Source: Actomonas aquatica
GTDB lineage: Bacteria; Verrucomicrobiota; Verrucomicrobiia; Opitutales; Opitutaceae
DNA: 64,000 nucleotides
Direction of reading: 5' to 3'
Assembly (NCBI RefSeq): GCF_019679435.2
Contig: NZ_CP139781.1
Span: 3,162,001 to 3,226,000 of the forward strand
The position numbers and the translations under genes are program-made. The notes beneath the pieces were generated by a model. It saw only the letters and a program-made list of their open reading frames with translations, was not told where the DNA came from and made no database searches. Positions within the stretch are counted from its first letter, which is position 1. Each line of letters starts with the position of its first letter. Shown one piece after another: positions 26,101 through 36,838 of the stretch.

Positions 26101-27600
26101 CTTTCGCCCATCCTGCACCAGGACGATCCGCCTGGTCAGCCGAGCCTCGCCGCTATCGCGCGCCAACAGCGCCGCCGCCCGCCGGTTGGCCTCCGAGCCT
26201 ACATCCAATCCCAGCGCCGCTCCATTGGCCGACTCCGGCTCGATGTAGCCGATCACCAAGTGCCTCGGATCCCCCGCCGCTACGACCGGCCTCTCCACGC
26301 CCGGCACCTCGTGCACCGCCAAGTCGCCGGCTCGCGCCGCCGCCATTTGCACCCGAAACGCCGGCAGGTCCGCCTCCTCCACCGGCCAGATCACCCCCAC
26401 GCCACGGATTCCGGGAAACGATTCCGGCAACCTCAGCGCATCCGCAAACCGTCGCCACTGCGCCGCATCCACATCGCCCGTCGTATGAAACAACGCCTCT
26501 CCCGCCCGGAGCGCTTCGACATAAATCGTCATCCGGTCCTCCAGCGCATCCATCGTGTTGACGACCTCCGCATCCAGATGGGCCACCTCCGCCCGCACTT
26601 CCGTGCGCCGGTGCAAATGGTAAACCACCGCACTCAAACTCCACCCGGTCAGCAATACCACCGCGCCCAACCGGAACGTCCCCAGCATCCGAAACAGCGG
26701 CAGCGCCAACGCCGTCGCGATCACACTGGCCAGGAACACCTCCATGCTCAGCAGGCCTTCGTTCAGCTGATCCCCATAAAACGGTCCCCGACCCGTAGCG
26801 GTGGCCAGCACCGCCGCCACCGCGATGAGCATCACGACCAACTGCACGCCCATACGCCCGCCCCAGTGTTTGCCGAGCAAGAGCGGCGGAAACAGCAGAA
26901 ACAACCAACCTCCCGGCTCGCTCGGCCAGAGCGCCACCCCCGCCGCCAACACGGTCGCCCCCACCAGTCCGGCCAATCGTCCGAGATTTCGCCACAGCGG
27001 CTCCGCCTCACCGCGGCTTCGCCACCACGTCTCCAAGGTCGAGACGAGCAATACGATGCCAAACACATCCCCCACCCACCACGTGAGCGCCACGACCGGC
27101 AGGTCAGTTGTCGGAACCACCCCCACGCCCCACAGGATTCCGACGCCCAAAACCATATTGGGCAGCGCCCCCGCCACGGCTGCCACCAACCACGAAACGA
27201 CTTCGGCCAGCCGCCGCGAACGCAGCACCGTGCGCGCGCCGACGCGACGGATCACCTCCGCCCCGATCCAGGCTTCCACGCCCGGCCCCAATGCCGCCAC
27301 CCAGGATTCCGCGCCCAGACCCGTATTCACCCGGCTGAGGAACGCGCCCAACACCACGCCCCACAACATCCGGCGCCCGCCGCGCAACACCATCCATACG
27401 CCGAGGCCCGCCGCCGGCCACACCGGCGACGCCATGCCGCTCACCGAGCTGACCAAGAGCCCCAACTCACTGAGCCCCCACACCAGCAAGGCCCCTGCGA
27501 TCACCAGACGCCAAGACGCCCGCGGCGGCGCATCCATTGATGCAGCCGCCCCGCCAAACGGCGAATTCGAGCCGAAAGCGTTCCAGGCAGAGAAGGACAT
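23179..27600 (-). CDS. Membrane-bound hybrid histidine kinase MASE1-CHASE-PAS-PAS-HisKA-HATPase-REC-Hpt-like
   Basis: 1473 residues. The first ~320 residues contain about eight membrane helices of MASE1 type (WGLSELGLLVSSVSGMASPV, AALAVWW-like segments, LFLLFPPLLLGKHWGG). A CHASE-like extracytoplasmic sensor follows (RTEVRAEVAHLDAEVVNTMD, SFPGIRGVGVIWPVEE), then another membrane helix. PAS 1 (FNRGAERMLGYAASEVIG) and PAS 2 (YANRKFCENSGYTHDELVGQ) are followed by HisKA (NVSHELRTPMNGV), HATPase and one receiver (LMDCQMPVLDG). The C-terminal ~120 residues look like an Hpt domain, but the motif reads KVHQFGGSAATFG, with the usual Lys after His altered. Largest sensor of the cluster. Confidence 0.93.
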   Translation of the reverse strand: MSFSAWNAFGSNSPFGGAAASMDAPPRASWRLVIAGALLVWGLSELGLLVSSVSGMASPVWPAAGLGVWMVLRGGRRMLWGVVLGAFLSRVNTGLGAESWVAALGPGVEAWIGAEVIRRVGARTVLRSRRLAEVVSWLVAAVAGALPNMVLGVGILWGVGVVPTTDLPVVALTWWVGDVFGIVLLVSTLETWWRSRGEAEPLWRNLGRLAGLVGATVLAAGVALWPSEPGGWLFLLFPPLLLGKHWGGRMGVQLVVMLIAVAAVLATATGRGPFYGDQLNEGLLSMEVFLASVIATALALPLFRMLGTFRLGAVVLLTGWSLSAVVYHLHRRTEVRAEVAHLDAEVVNTMDALEDRMTIYVEALRAGEALFHTTGDVDAAQWRRFADALRLPESFPGIRGVGVIWPVEEADLPAFRVQMAAARAGDLAVHEVPGVERPVVAAGDPRHLVIGYIEPESANGAALGLDVGSEANRRAAALLARDSGEARLTRRIVLVQDGRKRAGFLLYLPVYANGWPTTTVAERRAAFRHWVYAPFVTESFVEGVLPSLTQELTLDLFEGSSTAPGDLLYAGGPTQDAGAAYAAVRELKLGGESFTLGWRKTEKFAGAGAVTSSWIGAGLALAVLAAAGMATLLQVSQQRAQVLVTERTTELEKAQAQMAELIALQRGVLDSNNFAFISVDLQGIIRSFNRGAERMLGYAASEVIGRRTPEGFHLVEEVEREAAALSRKFGEPVAADMGVFVALALRGLKDEREWTYVRSDGVKVPVKLSVTAIRNEAGEVTGFLGVAQDLTSHKQAEASRRAAMIELSMLKQALDQFVEISVSDLNGTILYANRKFCENSGYTHDELVGQNHSILNSGEHAPEFFRKLWKTIRGGYNWHGDICNRTKDGRNYWVDTLIVPELNVDGEVRRYVSIRIDVTRNREYEKGLAQARDDAIALSRLKSEFLANVSHELRTPMNGVIGMADMLSGMVTHPEHHRMIEVIRQSGENLLTIINDILDLSKVEAGKMRLSVADFDLATLLREAIELLVPRAESKHVALRCEIPPGSDWWVSGDEGRLRQVVINLLGNALKFTDAGTVSLRLRDLSSLSSRRQMRIEVEDTGCGIPADMLERLFESFVQVDGSDSRAQGGTGLGLSISRQIIELMGGRVGVESELGVGSTFWVELSLPVGVRPVPGGLTAVAKPAAVRAERTRIGSAETPAKEPSGPGPLEILLVEDNRANQEVATLMLRRMGHTVTVANNGQEGLDTLSVARFDVVLMDCQMPVLDGFTATRKLRAGDVPGVDPRIPVVALTAYAMEGDRQRCIDAGMDDYLTKPLRAREVTAALRGVVQRAAMAMGPARKTDGIHEESAADVLDEEVVAELCEIEAEPGLDVFTFVARGFVASWADELAVLAALRDEGEWEAFAQKVHQFGGSAATFGGQRVRRLAIYMEKRVKEGDRTAAQELWPELAEASRVLSERAELRMAELKTAVR

Positions 27601-27728
27601 GAGACTGGGGCTCTACATCGGCGCGCGACCGCCAAACTGAAACGACCTTACGCCACCGCCCCGGTTGGCAGCTTGCGCCCGCGATCCGTTCTTTCCACAC
27701 ACAGCCTCGACCCTGCCGCCCACGCCCC

Positions 27729-28643
27729 ATGTTCGCCTCCCTGCTCACCACCGTCTTTTTCTCGTTCTCGGCGATCTTCGCCACGCGATCGATCAAGACG
27801 ATCGGGTCCACCACCGCCAACCTGGGCCGACTCGCCCTCGCGATGTTTTTCCTCGGGCTCTACGCCCACCTGTTCGGCATCGGTCTCGGCGGCGCGGGTC
27901 GCGACTGGTTCCTCCTCAGCGGCGTCATCGGCATGGGGCTCGGCGACCTCGCGCTCTTCGCCGCCCTGCCCCGCCTCGGCTCTCGCCTCACCGTGCTCAT
28001 GTGCCAATGCATCGCCGTGCCGGTCGCCATGCAGGCCGAATGGATGTGGATGGGCACCCGCCTCACCCTCGGGCAAATCAGCTGGGCCTTCGTCATCCTC
28101 GTCGGTGTGACCGTCGCCCTCATGCCCTCGCGGCGCGATCCGCCCAAGGTGCCGGTCACGCGACTGGGCCTGTTGTTTGGCTTCCTCGCCGCCGTCGGCC
28201 AAGGCCTCGGTGCCGTCGTCAGCCGCCACGCCTACGAGGTCACCACCGCCGCCGGTTCGAGTATCGACGGCGTCAACGCCGCCTACCAGCGCATCACCGG
28301 CGGCCTATGCATCACCGCCGCCTACTTTATCATTCGTCACCTTGCCCAGCGCCGCCGCGAAACCGCCGTCACCGCGACACCACCGCTCGACCGCTCCACC
28401 CGGCTGCGGGGCTGGGCGCTCATTTTGGCCAACGCGCTCTGCGGGCCGACCCTCGGCGTGAGCTGCTACCAATGGGCCCTCGCGACCACGCCTTCCGGCA
28501 TCGTGTTGCCCATCGTGGCCACGACGCCACTGGTGATCATCCCGCTCAGTTACTGGATCGAGGGCGACCGTCCCAGCCGCCGCTCCGTGGTCGGCGGCAT
28601 CATCGCCGTCGCCGGCGTGGTGGCCCTCACCCTCGTGCGTTAG
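27729..28643 (+). CDS. DMT-superfamily (EamA) transporter
   Basis: 304 residues with about ten hydrophobic helices in two EamA repeats. First repeat starts LLTTVFFSFSAIFATRSIK and contains LLSGVIGMGLGDLALFAALP; second starts LGLLFGFLAAVGQGLGAVVS and ends VVGGIIAVAGVVALTLV. EamA proteins export amino acids or metabolites across the inner membrane; the substrate cannot be predicted. It is divergent from the large hybrid kinase with a ~130-bp shared upstream region. The ATG at 27729 begins directly with the first helix. Confidence 0.9.
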   Translation: MFASLLTTVFFSFSAIFATRSIKTIGSTTANLGRLALAMFFLGLYAHLFGIGLGGAGRDWFLLSGVIGMGLGDLALFAALPRLGSRLTVLMCQCIAVPVAMQAEWMWMGTRLTLGQISWAFVILVGVTVALMPSRRDPPKVPVTRLGLLFGFLAAVGQGLGAVVSRHAYEVTTAAGSSIDGVNAAYQRITGGLCITAAYFIIRHLAQRRRETAVTATPPLDRSTRLRGWALILANALCGPTLGVSCYQWALATTPSGIVLPIVATTPLVIIPLSYWIEGDRPSRRSVVGGIIAVAGVVALTLVR

Positions 28644-28692
28644 CCAGCGCAGGGTGGGCGCGGACGTCCCCGGGGCGGGCGGCGAGCGCCGA

Positions 28693-29499
28693 TCAATACG
28701 GCGCGATTTCCGCCAGCTCCGCCTCCTTCTGGCTCTCCGCCTCGGCGCGCTGGCTATCGTGCTCGAGCTGGGCTTCGTCCAGCCGGCGGGCGATGGCATT
28801 GAGCTTTTCATCGCGCTGCGCTTCCAGCTCCGCCAGACGCGGATCCCCGGCCACCCCGTAGCTGCTGCTGCGTCCGGCCGCCACGTCCTCCTGGATCTGC
28901 AGAACGAGCCGCGCCACCTCACGATCGTAGAGGTTGTGCGCCTGCCGCTCCTCGCGCTGCAGCTCGATGCGCGCGAGTTCCCATTCGTGACTCAGCGCGT
29001 CAAACCGCTCCTGCCAGCGCTGCTCGATCTTCACCGACTTGCTGAGATACTCCCGCATCTGCCGGTTCTGATCCTCGTCCCCCACGTCGAGCGTGCGGGC
29101 GTGCACCGCCGTTTCGTCGGCCACCCGCTGACGCTGGATGGCGTTCTCCGCCTGCGTCTGCGCCGCATCGATCAACGGAATCGTGCGCCACTGCAGCTCG
29201 GCCTCTGCCTCCGCCAGGGCATACTGCGCCTCCACCACCGAACCATCCCGCTGCATCGCCGCCGGCGTGATGCCTCGCTTGAGCTCCGCGATACGACCGC
29301 GCGCCTCATCCCGCGCCTCCAGCCGCTGCCGATCGAAGTCCAACTGCACCTGACGCAACTGGTCCTGCGCCTTGCGACCGATGTCCTGCACCTGACGCAG
29401 CACGCTCGCATCCTGCGCGAACAGGCTGGTGGCAAAAATGACGGCGGCGAGCACGAGGCCCGACCCGCGCCGTCCGAAAAGAGGCAAAGAGAAGATCAT
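28693..29499 (-). CDS. Exported coiled-coil protein, unknown function
   Basis: 268 residues from MIFSLPLFGRR; upstream codons in the frame are not protein-like. A signal peptide (SGLVLAAVIFATSLFAQD) precedes an almost entirely helical, charged protein rich in Glu, Arg and Gln (QDIGRKAQDQLRQVQLDFDR, LEAQRDEKLNAIARRLDEAQ), typical of a long periplasmic coiled coil. No enzymatic motif. It is divergent from the ABC-F gene, 70 bp apart. Confidence 0.68.
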   Translation of the reverse strand: MIFSLPLFGRRGSGLVLAAVIFATSLFAQDASVLRQVQDIGRKAQDQLRQVQLDFDRQRLEARDEARGRIAELKRGITPAAMQRDGSVVEAQYALAEAEAELQWRTIPLIDAAQTQAENAIQRQRVADETAVHARTLDVGDEDQNRQMREYLSKSVKIEQRWQERFDALSHEWELARIELQREERQAHNLYDREVARLVLQIQEDVAAGRSSSYGVAGDPRLAELEAQRDEKLNAIARRLDEAQLEHDSQRAEAESQKEAELAEIAPY

Positions 29500-29569
29500 A
29501 CTCACCCATTCGCCAACCGCATCGCGACTGTTGCAAAGCGCGCCCCCGGCCCTTTGCGTGCCCGACTCC

Positions 29570-31465
<1,896 letters not shown>

Positions 31466-31484
31466 GGGGTCGGCCCAGCGAAGA

Positions 31485-31553
31485 GTCGGGCATAAAGCCC
31501 GACCCACATGACAGGAACCCTATCTAAATTGTGGGTCGGGCTTTACGCCCGAC
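31485..31553. repeat. REP-like palindromic pair
   Basis: Two 24-base arms, 31485-31508 and 31530-31553, are inverted copies with one mismatch. Each arm is itself a hairpin, GTCGGGC/GCCCGAC, with a 5-base centre. Located between the convergent ABC-F and nth genes, where it could also act as a bidirectional transcription or processing barrier. No transposase is adjacent. Confidence 0.85.
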
Positions 31554-31580
31554 ATCCTGTTCCGTCGGCCCGCCCCCCCG

Positions 31581-32249
31581 TTACTTCACCCGCTTCGCCA
31601 CCCGTTTCCGTTTCGCCGCTGGCGCCGGACCATTCAGGTGCGCACAGATCTCGCAGGTGTGCCCATCACACCCGCGCGCCGAGCAATGCTCGCGACCGTA
31701 GAAAATGATCTGCAGGTGCAGCTTGTTCCAACTCTCCATGGGGAAGAGCCGCTTCAGATCCTGCTCCACTCGCACCACCGTCGCGCCCTGCGGTGTGAGT
31801 TTCCAACGCTGAGCGAGTCGATGGATGTGGGTGTCGACCGGAAACGCCGGCACTCCAAACGCCTGCGCCATCACCACCGAAGCCGTTTTGTGCCCCACCC
31901 CCGGCAACGCCTCAAGGGCTTCGAAAGAGGCCGGCACCTTGCCGTCATGATCGGTCATGAGGATCTCGGACAGCTTCCAAATCGCCTGCGCCTTTCGCGG
32001 CGCGAGACCACACGGCCGCACGATATCGTTAATGTCATCCACCGACAGAAGCACCATCGACTGCGGCGTCGAAGCCCGGTTAAAAAGCGCCGGCGTGGTC
32101 AAATTCACCCGCTTGTCCGTGCACTGCGCAGAGAGCAAAACCGCGATCAGCAACGTGTAAGCATCCGAATGGTCCAACGGAATCGGCGTCTCTGGGTATA
32201 ACCCCCCAAGGCACTGTTCTACATAAGAGGCTCTCTCCGAACGAGTCAT
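31581..32249 (-). CDS. nth: Endonuclease III (DNA glycosylase/AP lyase)
   Basis: 222 residues. HhH-GPD base-excision repair enzyme that removes oxidised pyrimidines. Motifs: LLIAVLLSAQCTDKRVN, the hairpin LPGVGHKTASVV with catalytic Lys121, and VDTHIHRLAQ with catalytic Asp139. The C-terminal Cys cluster is Cys189, 194, 199 and 202 (x4, x4, x2 spacing), unlike the classical C-x6-C-x2-C-x5-C iron-sulfur motif of E. coli Nth, so the cluster may be altered. The tail KRKRVAKRVK is basic and probably binds DNA. Divergent from the PEP-CTERM gene. Confidence 0.95.
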   Translation of the reverse strand: MTRSERASYVEQCLGGLYPETPIPLDHSDAYTLLIAVLLSAQCTDKRVNLTTPALFNRASTPQSMVLLSVDDINDIVRPCGLAPRKAQAIWKLSEILMTDHDGKVPASFEALEALPGVGHKTASVVMAQAFGVPAFPVDTHIHRLAQRWKLTPQGATVVRVEQDLKRLFPMESWNKLHLQIIFYGREHCSARGCDGHTCEICAHLNGPAPAAKRKRVAKRVK

Positions 32250-32381
32250 AAGGCGAAATAAGGGCTGTTACTCAAATTTGACGCAATATCCGGCCCTGAA
32301 AACTTGCTGCTTTGGCCCGCCACTTGCAGCGTCATTCCCAATACATTCTTCCAGACCCGTTCAGGCCCACTTCGCTCAGCC

Positions 32382-33239
32382 ATGAGATTTTCCCTTTTTC
32401 CGCTTTTGCTCGCCGGTCTTCTTTCGTCAGCCCAAGGCCAATTCGTGTCTATTTCGGATGATTTTTCGAACAACGGATCACTAGGAGGAAGCACTCCAGA
32501 CAGCGGTGTTGGCAACTGGGAATCCAATGACTCAGATCCTGCAATTTCCGTCACCGGTGGCGAAGCGCTGGTCGCCGCCGGATCTGGAGAGATGGTTCAA
32601 CTGAACTTTTACGACGGCAGCGGCGACCTTTCGTCGGGAACATACTACTACGGCTTCAGTTTCCGAGTGGATGATTCGGGATCAATAAGCACCAACAACA
32701 CCGTTCAGGCTGTAACCGGTTTTAGACAAGGAACCGTAGGTAGTGGCACCTACGCACTCTCATTCGGAATTTTTCGTCCTTCGACAGCTACACAAAACAA
32801 TAGTGGTGTCCCCAACACCTCGACGAGCCAGTTTGCAGTGGGGTTTTTCGATGGCGCCTCCCTCAACGGATCCACCAACAGCCTAACTTCATGGGGCAGT
32901 GCTCTAGACCGTGGAACCAATTACCGGGCAGTCATCTCATTTGACCTTGAAAACAATGGGGCGGAACTCTGGATCGATCCAACAAGTTCATCCTCGTCAT
33001 CGATCACCTTGACCGGAATTACGAGCGACACCCGCGGTATTTTTCTTAGGCAAGCAAGCGGTTCTCATGGAGATGTCTACTTCGATGACGTGTTAGTCGC
33101 GCAGTCATTTGAGGGCGCCCTCTCCGCCGTCCCCGAGCCTTCCACCTACGCGGCGATCGCGGGTGCCGCCATGCTCGGCTTCGCGGTATATCGCCGCCGC
33201 CGCCAACAACGCAACTCGGTGGCGGCCGCCGCGGCTTAA
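32382..33239 (+). CDS. PEP-CTERM sorting-domain protein
   Basis: 285 residues from [10 protein letters not shown]; codons upstream in the same frame do not look coding. Signal peptide ([14 protein letters not shown]), a Ser/Thr/Gly/Asn-rich beta domain (~residues 20-240, with [20 protein letters not shown]), then the C-terminal sorting signal: [19 protein letters not shown] followed by YRRRRQQR. Such proteins are exported, processed by an exosortase and placed in the envelope or extracellular matrix. It resembles the PEP-CTERM proteins with a single concanavalin-like beta domain. The coding region is AT-richer than the flanking genes. Confidence 0.9.
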   Translation: MRFSLFPLLLAGLLSSAQGQFVSISDDFSNNGSLGGSTPDSGVGNWESNDSDPAISVTGGEALVAAGSGEMVQLNFYDGSGDLSSGTYYYGFSFRVDDSGSISTNNTVQAVTGFRQGTVGSGTYALSFGIFRPSTATQNNSGVPNTSTSQFAVGFFDGASLNGSTNSLTSWGSALDRGTNYRAVISFDLENNGAELWIDPTSSSSSSITLTGITSDTRGIFLRQASGSHGDVYFDDVLVAQSFEGALSAVPEPSTYAAIAGAAMLGFAVYRRRRQQRNSVAAAAA

Positions 33240-33269
33240 TTCCGTCGCGTTCATCTTCTTTCAATTTGC

Positions 33270-33301
33270 CGGACGGTAGGCCCCGCCTACCGTCCGTTTT
33301 T
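33270..33301 (+). terminator. Strong hairpin ending at the gcvP start codon
   Basis: Perfect 12-bp stem CGGACGGTAGGC/GCCTACCGTCCG (33270-33281 and 33285-33296) with a 3-base loop, followed by TTTTT and then the gcvP ATG at 33302. It fits an intrinsic terminator for the PEP-CTERM gene, but it leaves no Shine-Dalgarno space for gcvP. Confidence 0.85.
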
Positions 33302-36193
33302 ATGTCCGACTCTGCGAACGACCTTTCGTCGCTCTCCTCCCTCCTGCCGCCGCCCGATAGCTTTGCCCGCCGCCACAACGGCCCCGATGCCGCCGAACAG
33401 GCGCGCATGCTTGAAGTCCTCGGCCAAAGCTCCCTCGACGCCCTCGTCGATACCGCCGTCCCGGCCGACATCCGTCGCGACGGCCTCGACCTGCCACCCG
33501 CCCTGGGTGAATCCGCCGCGCTCGCCGAACTCCGCGAGATCGCCGACAAAAACCAAGTCTTCCGCTCCTTCATCGGCCAGGGTTACTACGGCACCCATAC
33601 CCCCGCCGTCATCCAACGCACCATTCTGGAAAACCCGGGGTGGTATACGGCCTACACGCCCTACCAGGCCGAGATTTCCCAGGGCCGTCTCGAGGCCCTG
33701 CTGAATTTCCAAACCCTCGTCACCGACCTCACCGGTCTCGAGATCGCCAACGCCTCCATGCTCGACGAGGGCACCGCCGCCGCCGAAGCCATGATGATGG
33801 CCCACCGTCTCCGCCGCGGCAAAGGCTCCACCTTCTTCGTCTCGGAAAAGTGCCACCCGCAAACGATCGACATCGTCCGCACCCGCGCCGAGCCCCTCGG
33901 CCTCACCATCACCGTCGGTGACCACACCACCTTCGCGCCCGACGCCGATACCGTGGGCGTGCTCGTGCAATACCCCGACACCACCGGCGACATCCTCGAC
34001 TTCACCGACTTCTTCGCCGCTGCCCACGCGGTCAAAGCCTACACCGTCGTCGCCACCGATCTGCTCGCACTCACCCTCCTGCGCCCGCCCGGCGAGTTTG
34101 GCGCCGACATCGCCGTCGGCTCCGCTCAACGCTTCGGCGTGCCCATGGGCTTCGGCGGACCGCACGCCGGTTTCCTCGCCACCAAAGACGACTTCAAACG
34201 CCAGATGCCCGGCCGCCTCGTCGGCGTCTCCAAGGACGCCCAGGGCAACCCCGCCATGCGCCTCGCCCTCGGCACCCGCGAGCAACACATCCGCCGCGAC
34301 AAAGCCACGTCCAACATCTGCACCGCCCAGGTCCTCCTCGGCGTGATGGCTTCGATGTATGCCGTCTATCACGGCCCCACCGGCCTGCGCACCATCGCCC
34401 GCCGCACCAAGCTCCTCACCGAGCTGCTCGCCGCAGGCCTGCGCACCGCCGGCGCCACCGTCAACACCGCCCCGGTCTTCGACACCCTCACCATCGGCAA
34501 CGTCGCCGCCGATCGCGTGCACGCCGCCGCCACCGCGCAGCGCCTCAACCTGCGCGCGATCGACACCCACACCGTCGCGATCTCGCTCGACGAAACCACC
34601 ACCCTCGAAGACCTCCACAGCCTTCTGCGCTGCTTCAACGAGTCGGTCCACCTGCCCGACCTCACTTCCCCTTCATCTTTCGACTTAAACTCGGCGCAGT
34701 TCACTGCGCCGTTCGCCCGCACCAGCGCCTTCCTCGAAGCCCCCGTCTTCAATCAACACCACACCGAGCACGAGCTGCTGCGCTACATCAAGCAACTCGA
34801 GGCCAAGGACCTCTCCCTGTGCCACTCGATGATCTCGCTCGGCTCGTGCACCATGAAGCTCAACGCCGCCAGCGAGATGTTCCCCGTCTCCTGGCCGCAG
34901 TTCGGTACCCTGCACCCCTTCGCCCCGGCGGAGCAAACCCGCGGTTACGCCCACCTCGTCGCCGACCTCGAGCAATGGCTCGCCGAGATCACCGGCTTCG
35001 CCGCCGTGTCCCTCCAGCCCAACGCCGGCTCGCAGGGTGAATACGCCGGCCTGCTCGCCATCCGCGCCTACCACGCCGCCCGCGGTGAGCCCGACCGCAC
35101 CGTCTGCCTCATCCCCACCAGCGCTCACGGCACCAATCCCGCCAGCGCCGTGATGGGCGGCATGCAGGTCGTGCCCGTCGCCTGCGACGACGCCGGCAAC
35201 ATCGACCTCACCGACCTCCGCGCCAAGATCGAGCAACACGCCGCCAAACTCGGCGCGCTCATGGTCACCTACCCATCGACTCACGGCGTATTCGAATCAA
35301 CGATACGCGAGATCTGCGAGCTGGTGCACGCCGCCGGTGGTCAGGTTTACATGGACGGCGCCAATATGAACGCCCAGGTCGGCCTCACGTCGCCCGGCCA
35401 CATCGGCGCCGACGTCTGCCACCTCAACCTGCACAAAACCTTCTGCATCCCCCACGGTGGCGGCGGACCCGGCGTCGGCCCCATTGCGGTCGCCGCCCAC
35501 CTCGCCCCCCACCTGCCCGGTCACGTCAACTGGGGTTCGACCGATGGACGCGTCGGCGCGGTCAGCGCCGCGCCCTATGGTTCCGCCAGCATTCTCGTCA
35601 TCTCCTGGATGTATATCCGCATGATGGGCGCCGCCGGACTCACCGAGGCCACCAAGCTCGCTATCCTCAACGCCAATTACGTGGCCAAGCGCCTCGATCC
35701 GCACTTCCCCGTGCTCTACCGTGGCAATGAGGGCCTCGTCGCCCACGAGTGCATCATCGACCTGCGCGCCTGGAAGGCCCACGGCCTCGAGGTCGAAGAC
35801 GCCGCCAAGCGACTCATCGACTACGGTTTCCACGCCCCGACCATGAGTTTCCCGGTGGCCGGCACGTTCATGATCGAGCCCACCGAGAGCGAATCCCTGG
35901 CCGAGCTCGATCGCTTCTGCGACGCCCTCATCGCCATCCACGGCGAAATGCAAGCGGTGGTGCACGGCGAGTCCGACGCGACCAACAACCCGTTGGTGAA
36001 TGCGCCGCACACCGCTCAAGCCCTCGCGGCCGGGACCTGGGATCATCCCTACTCCCGCGAGACGGCGGCCTTCCCGGCTCCGTGGACCCGCAACAGCAAG
36101 TTCTGGCCCGCCGTCGGCCGCGTCGACAACGTTTACGGCGACCGCAATCTCGTCTGCTCCTGCATCGGCATGGCCGCCTTCGCCGAGAACTAA
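33302..36193 (+). CDS. gcvP: Glycine dehydrogenase (decarboxylating), P protein, single-chain form
   Basis: 963 residues. PLP enzyme of the glycine cleavage system that decarboxylates glycine and passes the aminomethyl group to lipoylated GcvH. N-terminal [17 protein letters not shown] is typical and fixes the start between 33302 and ~33360; ATG 33302 is the only good codon. N-domain: [14 protein letters not shown] and [14 protein letters not shown]-domain: [18 protein letters not shown] and [20 protein letters not shown], with the PLP lysine at 712. Full length for the homodimeric type. The gcvT, gcvH and lpd partners are not in the window. The start codon abuts a terminator-like hairpin. 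Confidence 0.97.
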   Translation: MSDSANDLSSLSSLLPPPDSFARRHNGPDAAEQARMLEVLGQSSLDALVDTAVPADIRRDGLDLPPALGESAALAELREIADKNQVFRSFIGQGYYGTHTPAVIQRTILENPGWYTAYTPYQAEISQGRLEALLNFQTLVTDLTGLEIANASMLDEGTAAAEAMMMAHRLRRGKGSTFFVSEKCHPQTIDIVRTRAEPLGLTITVGDHTTFAPDADTVGVLVQYPDTTGDILDFTDFFAAAHAVKAYTVVATDLLALTLLRPPGEFGADIAVGSAQRFGVPMGFGGPHAGFLATKDDFKRQMPGRLVGVSKDAQGNPAMRLALGTREQHIRRDKATSNICTAQVLLGVMASMYAVYHGPTGLRTIARRTKLLTELLAAGLRTAGATVNTAPVFDTLTIGNVAADRVHAAATAQRLNLRAIDTHTVAISLDETTTLEDLHSLLRCFNESVHLPDLTSPSSFDLNSAQFTAPFARTSAFLEAPVFNQHHTEHELLRYIKQLEAKDLSLCHSMISLGSCTMKLNAASEMFPVSWPQFGTLHPFAPAEQTRGYAHLVADLEQWLAEITGFAAVSLQPNAGSQGEYAGLLAIRAYHAARGEPDRTVCLIPTSAHGTNPASAVMGGMQVVPVACDDAGNIDLTDLRAKIEQHAAKLGALMVTYPSTHGVFESTIREICELVHAAGGQVYMDGANMNAQVGLTSPGHIGADVCHLNLHKTFCIPHGGGGPGVGPIAVAAHLAPHLPGHVNWGSTDGRVGAVSAAPYGSASILVISWMYIRMMGAAGLTEATKLAILNANYVAKRLDPHFPVLYRGNEGLVAHECIIDLRAWKAHGLEVEDAAKRLIDYGFHAPTMSFPVAGTFMIEPTESESLAELDRFCDALIAIHGEMQAVVHGESDATNNPLVNAPHTAQALAAGTWDHPYSRETAAFPAPWTRNSKFWPAVGRVDNVYGDRNLVCSCIGMAAFAEN

Positions 36194-36198
36194 CGCCT

Positions 36199-36266
36199 CC
36201 ACTCGCTCACGCTCGTAGCTACCATGGATGACCCAACGCCAAGTAGCTACGAGCGGAAGCGAGTGG
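36199..36266. repeat. Left palindromic repeat pair (REPIN) of second RAYT
   Basis: Two 24-base arms, 36199-36222 and 36243-36266, inverted with two mismatches. Core of the arm: CTCGCTCACGCTCGTAGC. The arms overlap the start of the RAYT reading frame, so residues SYERKRV are encoded by the repeat. Confidence 0.9.
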
Positions 36267-36838
36267 CTGCGCCAGCGCCTCATCGACACCTCCCGCGCCT
36301 CTCCCCGGAACACTACACCGGGATGGCCACGGTGCACTGGACCTTCGTCGTGGAGCGTCGCGCGACGGGGTGGCTGAACGCGACGTTTCACGCCCGCTGG
36401 AGAGAGGCGCTGCTGCACGCGTGCTGTCGCTATGAACTTCTCTGTCCGATCTACGTGCTCATGCCTGATCACACCCATCTCCTCCTGATGGGATTGAACG
36501 AGCAGGGCTCAGACCAACGCACCGCGATCGCGTTTCTGCGCGGGCACACCAAACACGCGCTCGAGCCTCAAACCTGGCAGCACCAAGCTCACGATCACGT
36601 GCTCCGACCGGCGGAACGGCAGCGGAATGCCTTCGCCAAAGCCTGCCACTACGTCGCGAAAAACCCGGTGCGCCAATCCCTGTGCGACTTGGCAACCGAC
36701 TGGCCCTATCTCGGAAACGTCATTCCCGGCTATCCAGACCTCCCCCTCCGAGACAACGACCACTGGGATCGATTCTGGCGGATTCGCACCAAACACCTTG
36801 CCGCGCACGACGCACCACCCACTCGCTCACGCTCGTAG
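36224..36838 (+). CDS. REP-associated tyrosine transposase (RAYT), short type
   Basis: 204 residues. Y1_Tnp fold: VHWTFVVERRATGWLNATFH, metal-binding HTH at His83/His85 within LMPDHTHLLLMG, and Tyr143 in CHYVAKNPVRQSL as the likely nucleophile. Shorter than the RAYT at 8006-8935 and with different flanking repeats, so it belongs to another subgroup. The reading frame begins and ends inside the flanking palindromes (SSYERKRV at the start, TRSRS at the end). Translation may start at the ATG shown or at a GTG near 36262; the conserved part begins by residue ~25. It appears intact. Confidence 0.88.
   Translation: MDDPTPSSYERKRVAAPAPHRHLPRLSPEHYTGMATVHWTFVVERRATGWLNATFHARWREALLHACCRYELLCPIYVLMPDHTHLLLMGLNEQGSDQRTAIAFLRGHTKHALEPQTWQHQAHDHVLRPAERQRNAFAKACHYVAKNPVRQSLCDLATDWPYLGNVIPGYPDLPLRDNDHWDRFWRIRTKHLAAHDAPPTRSRS

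Noticed and set aside
25153-27540. 795-residue open frame antisense to the large hybrid kinase
   Set aside because: Arg/His/Pro-rich translation typical of the reverse frame of GC-rich coding DNA; the kinase frame shows clear domains.
33240-33301. Possible glycine riboswitch in front of gcvP
   Set aside because: The gap is only 62 bp and is mostly a simple hairpin with T-run; tandem glycine aptamers would need ~150-200 bp.
33287-34651. 454-residue open frame antisense to gcvP
   Set aside because: Shadow of gcvP, Gly/Glu/Asp/Val-rich, no known fold.
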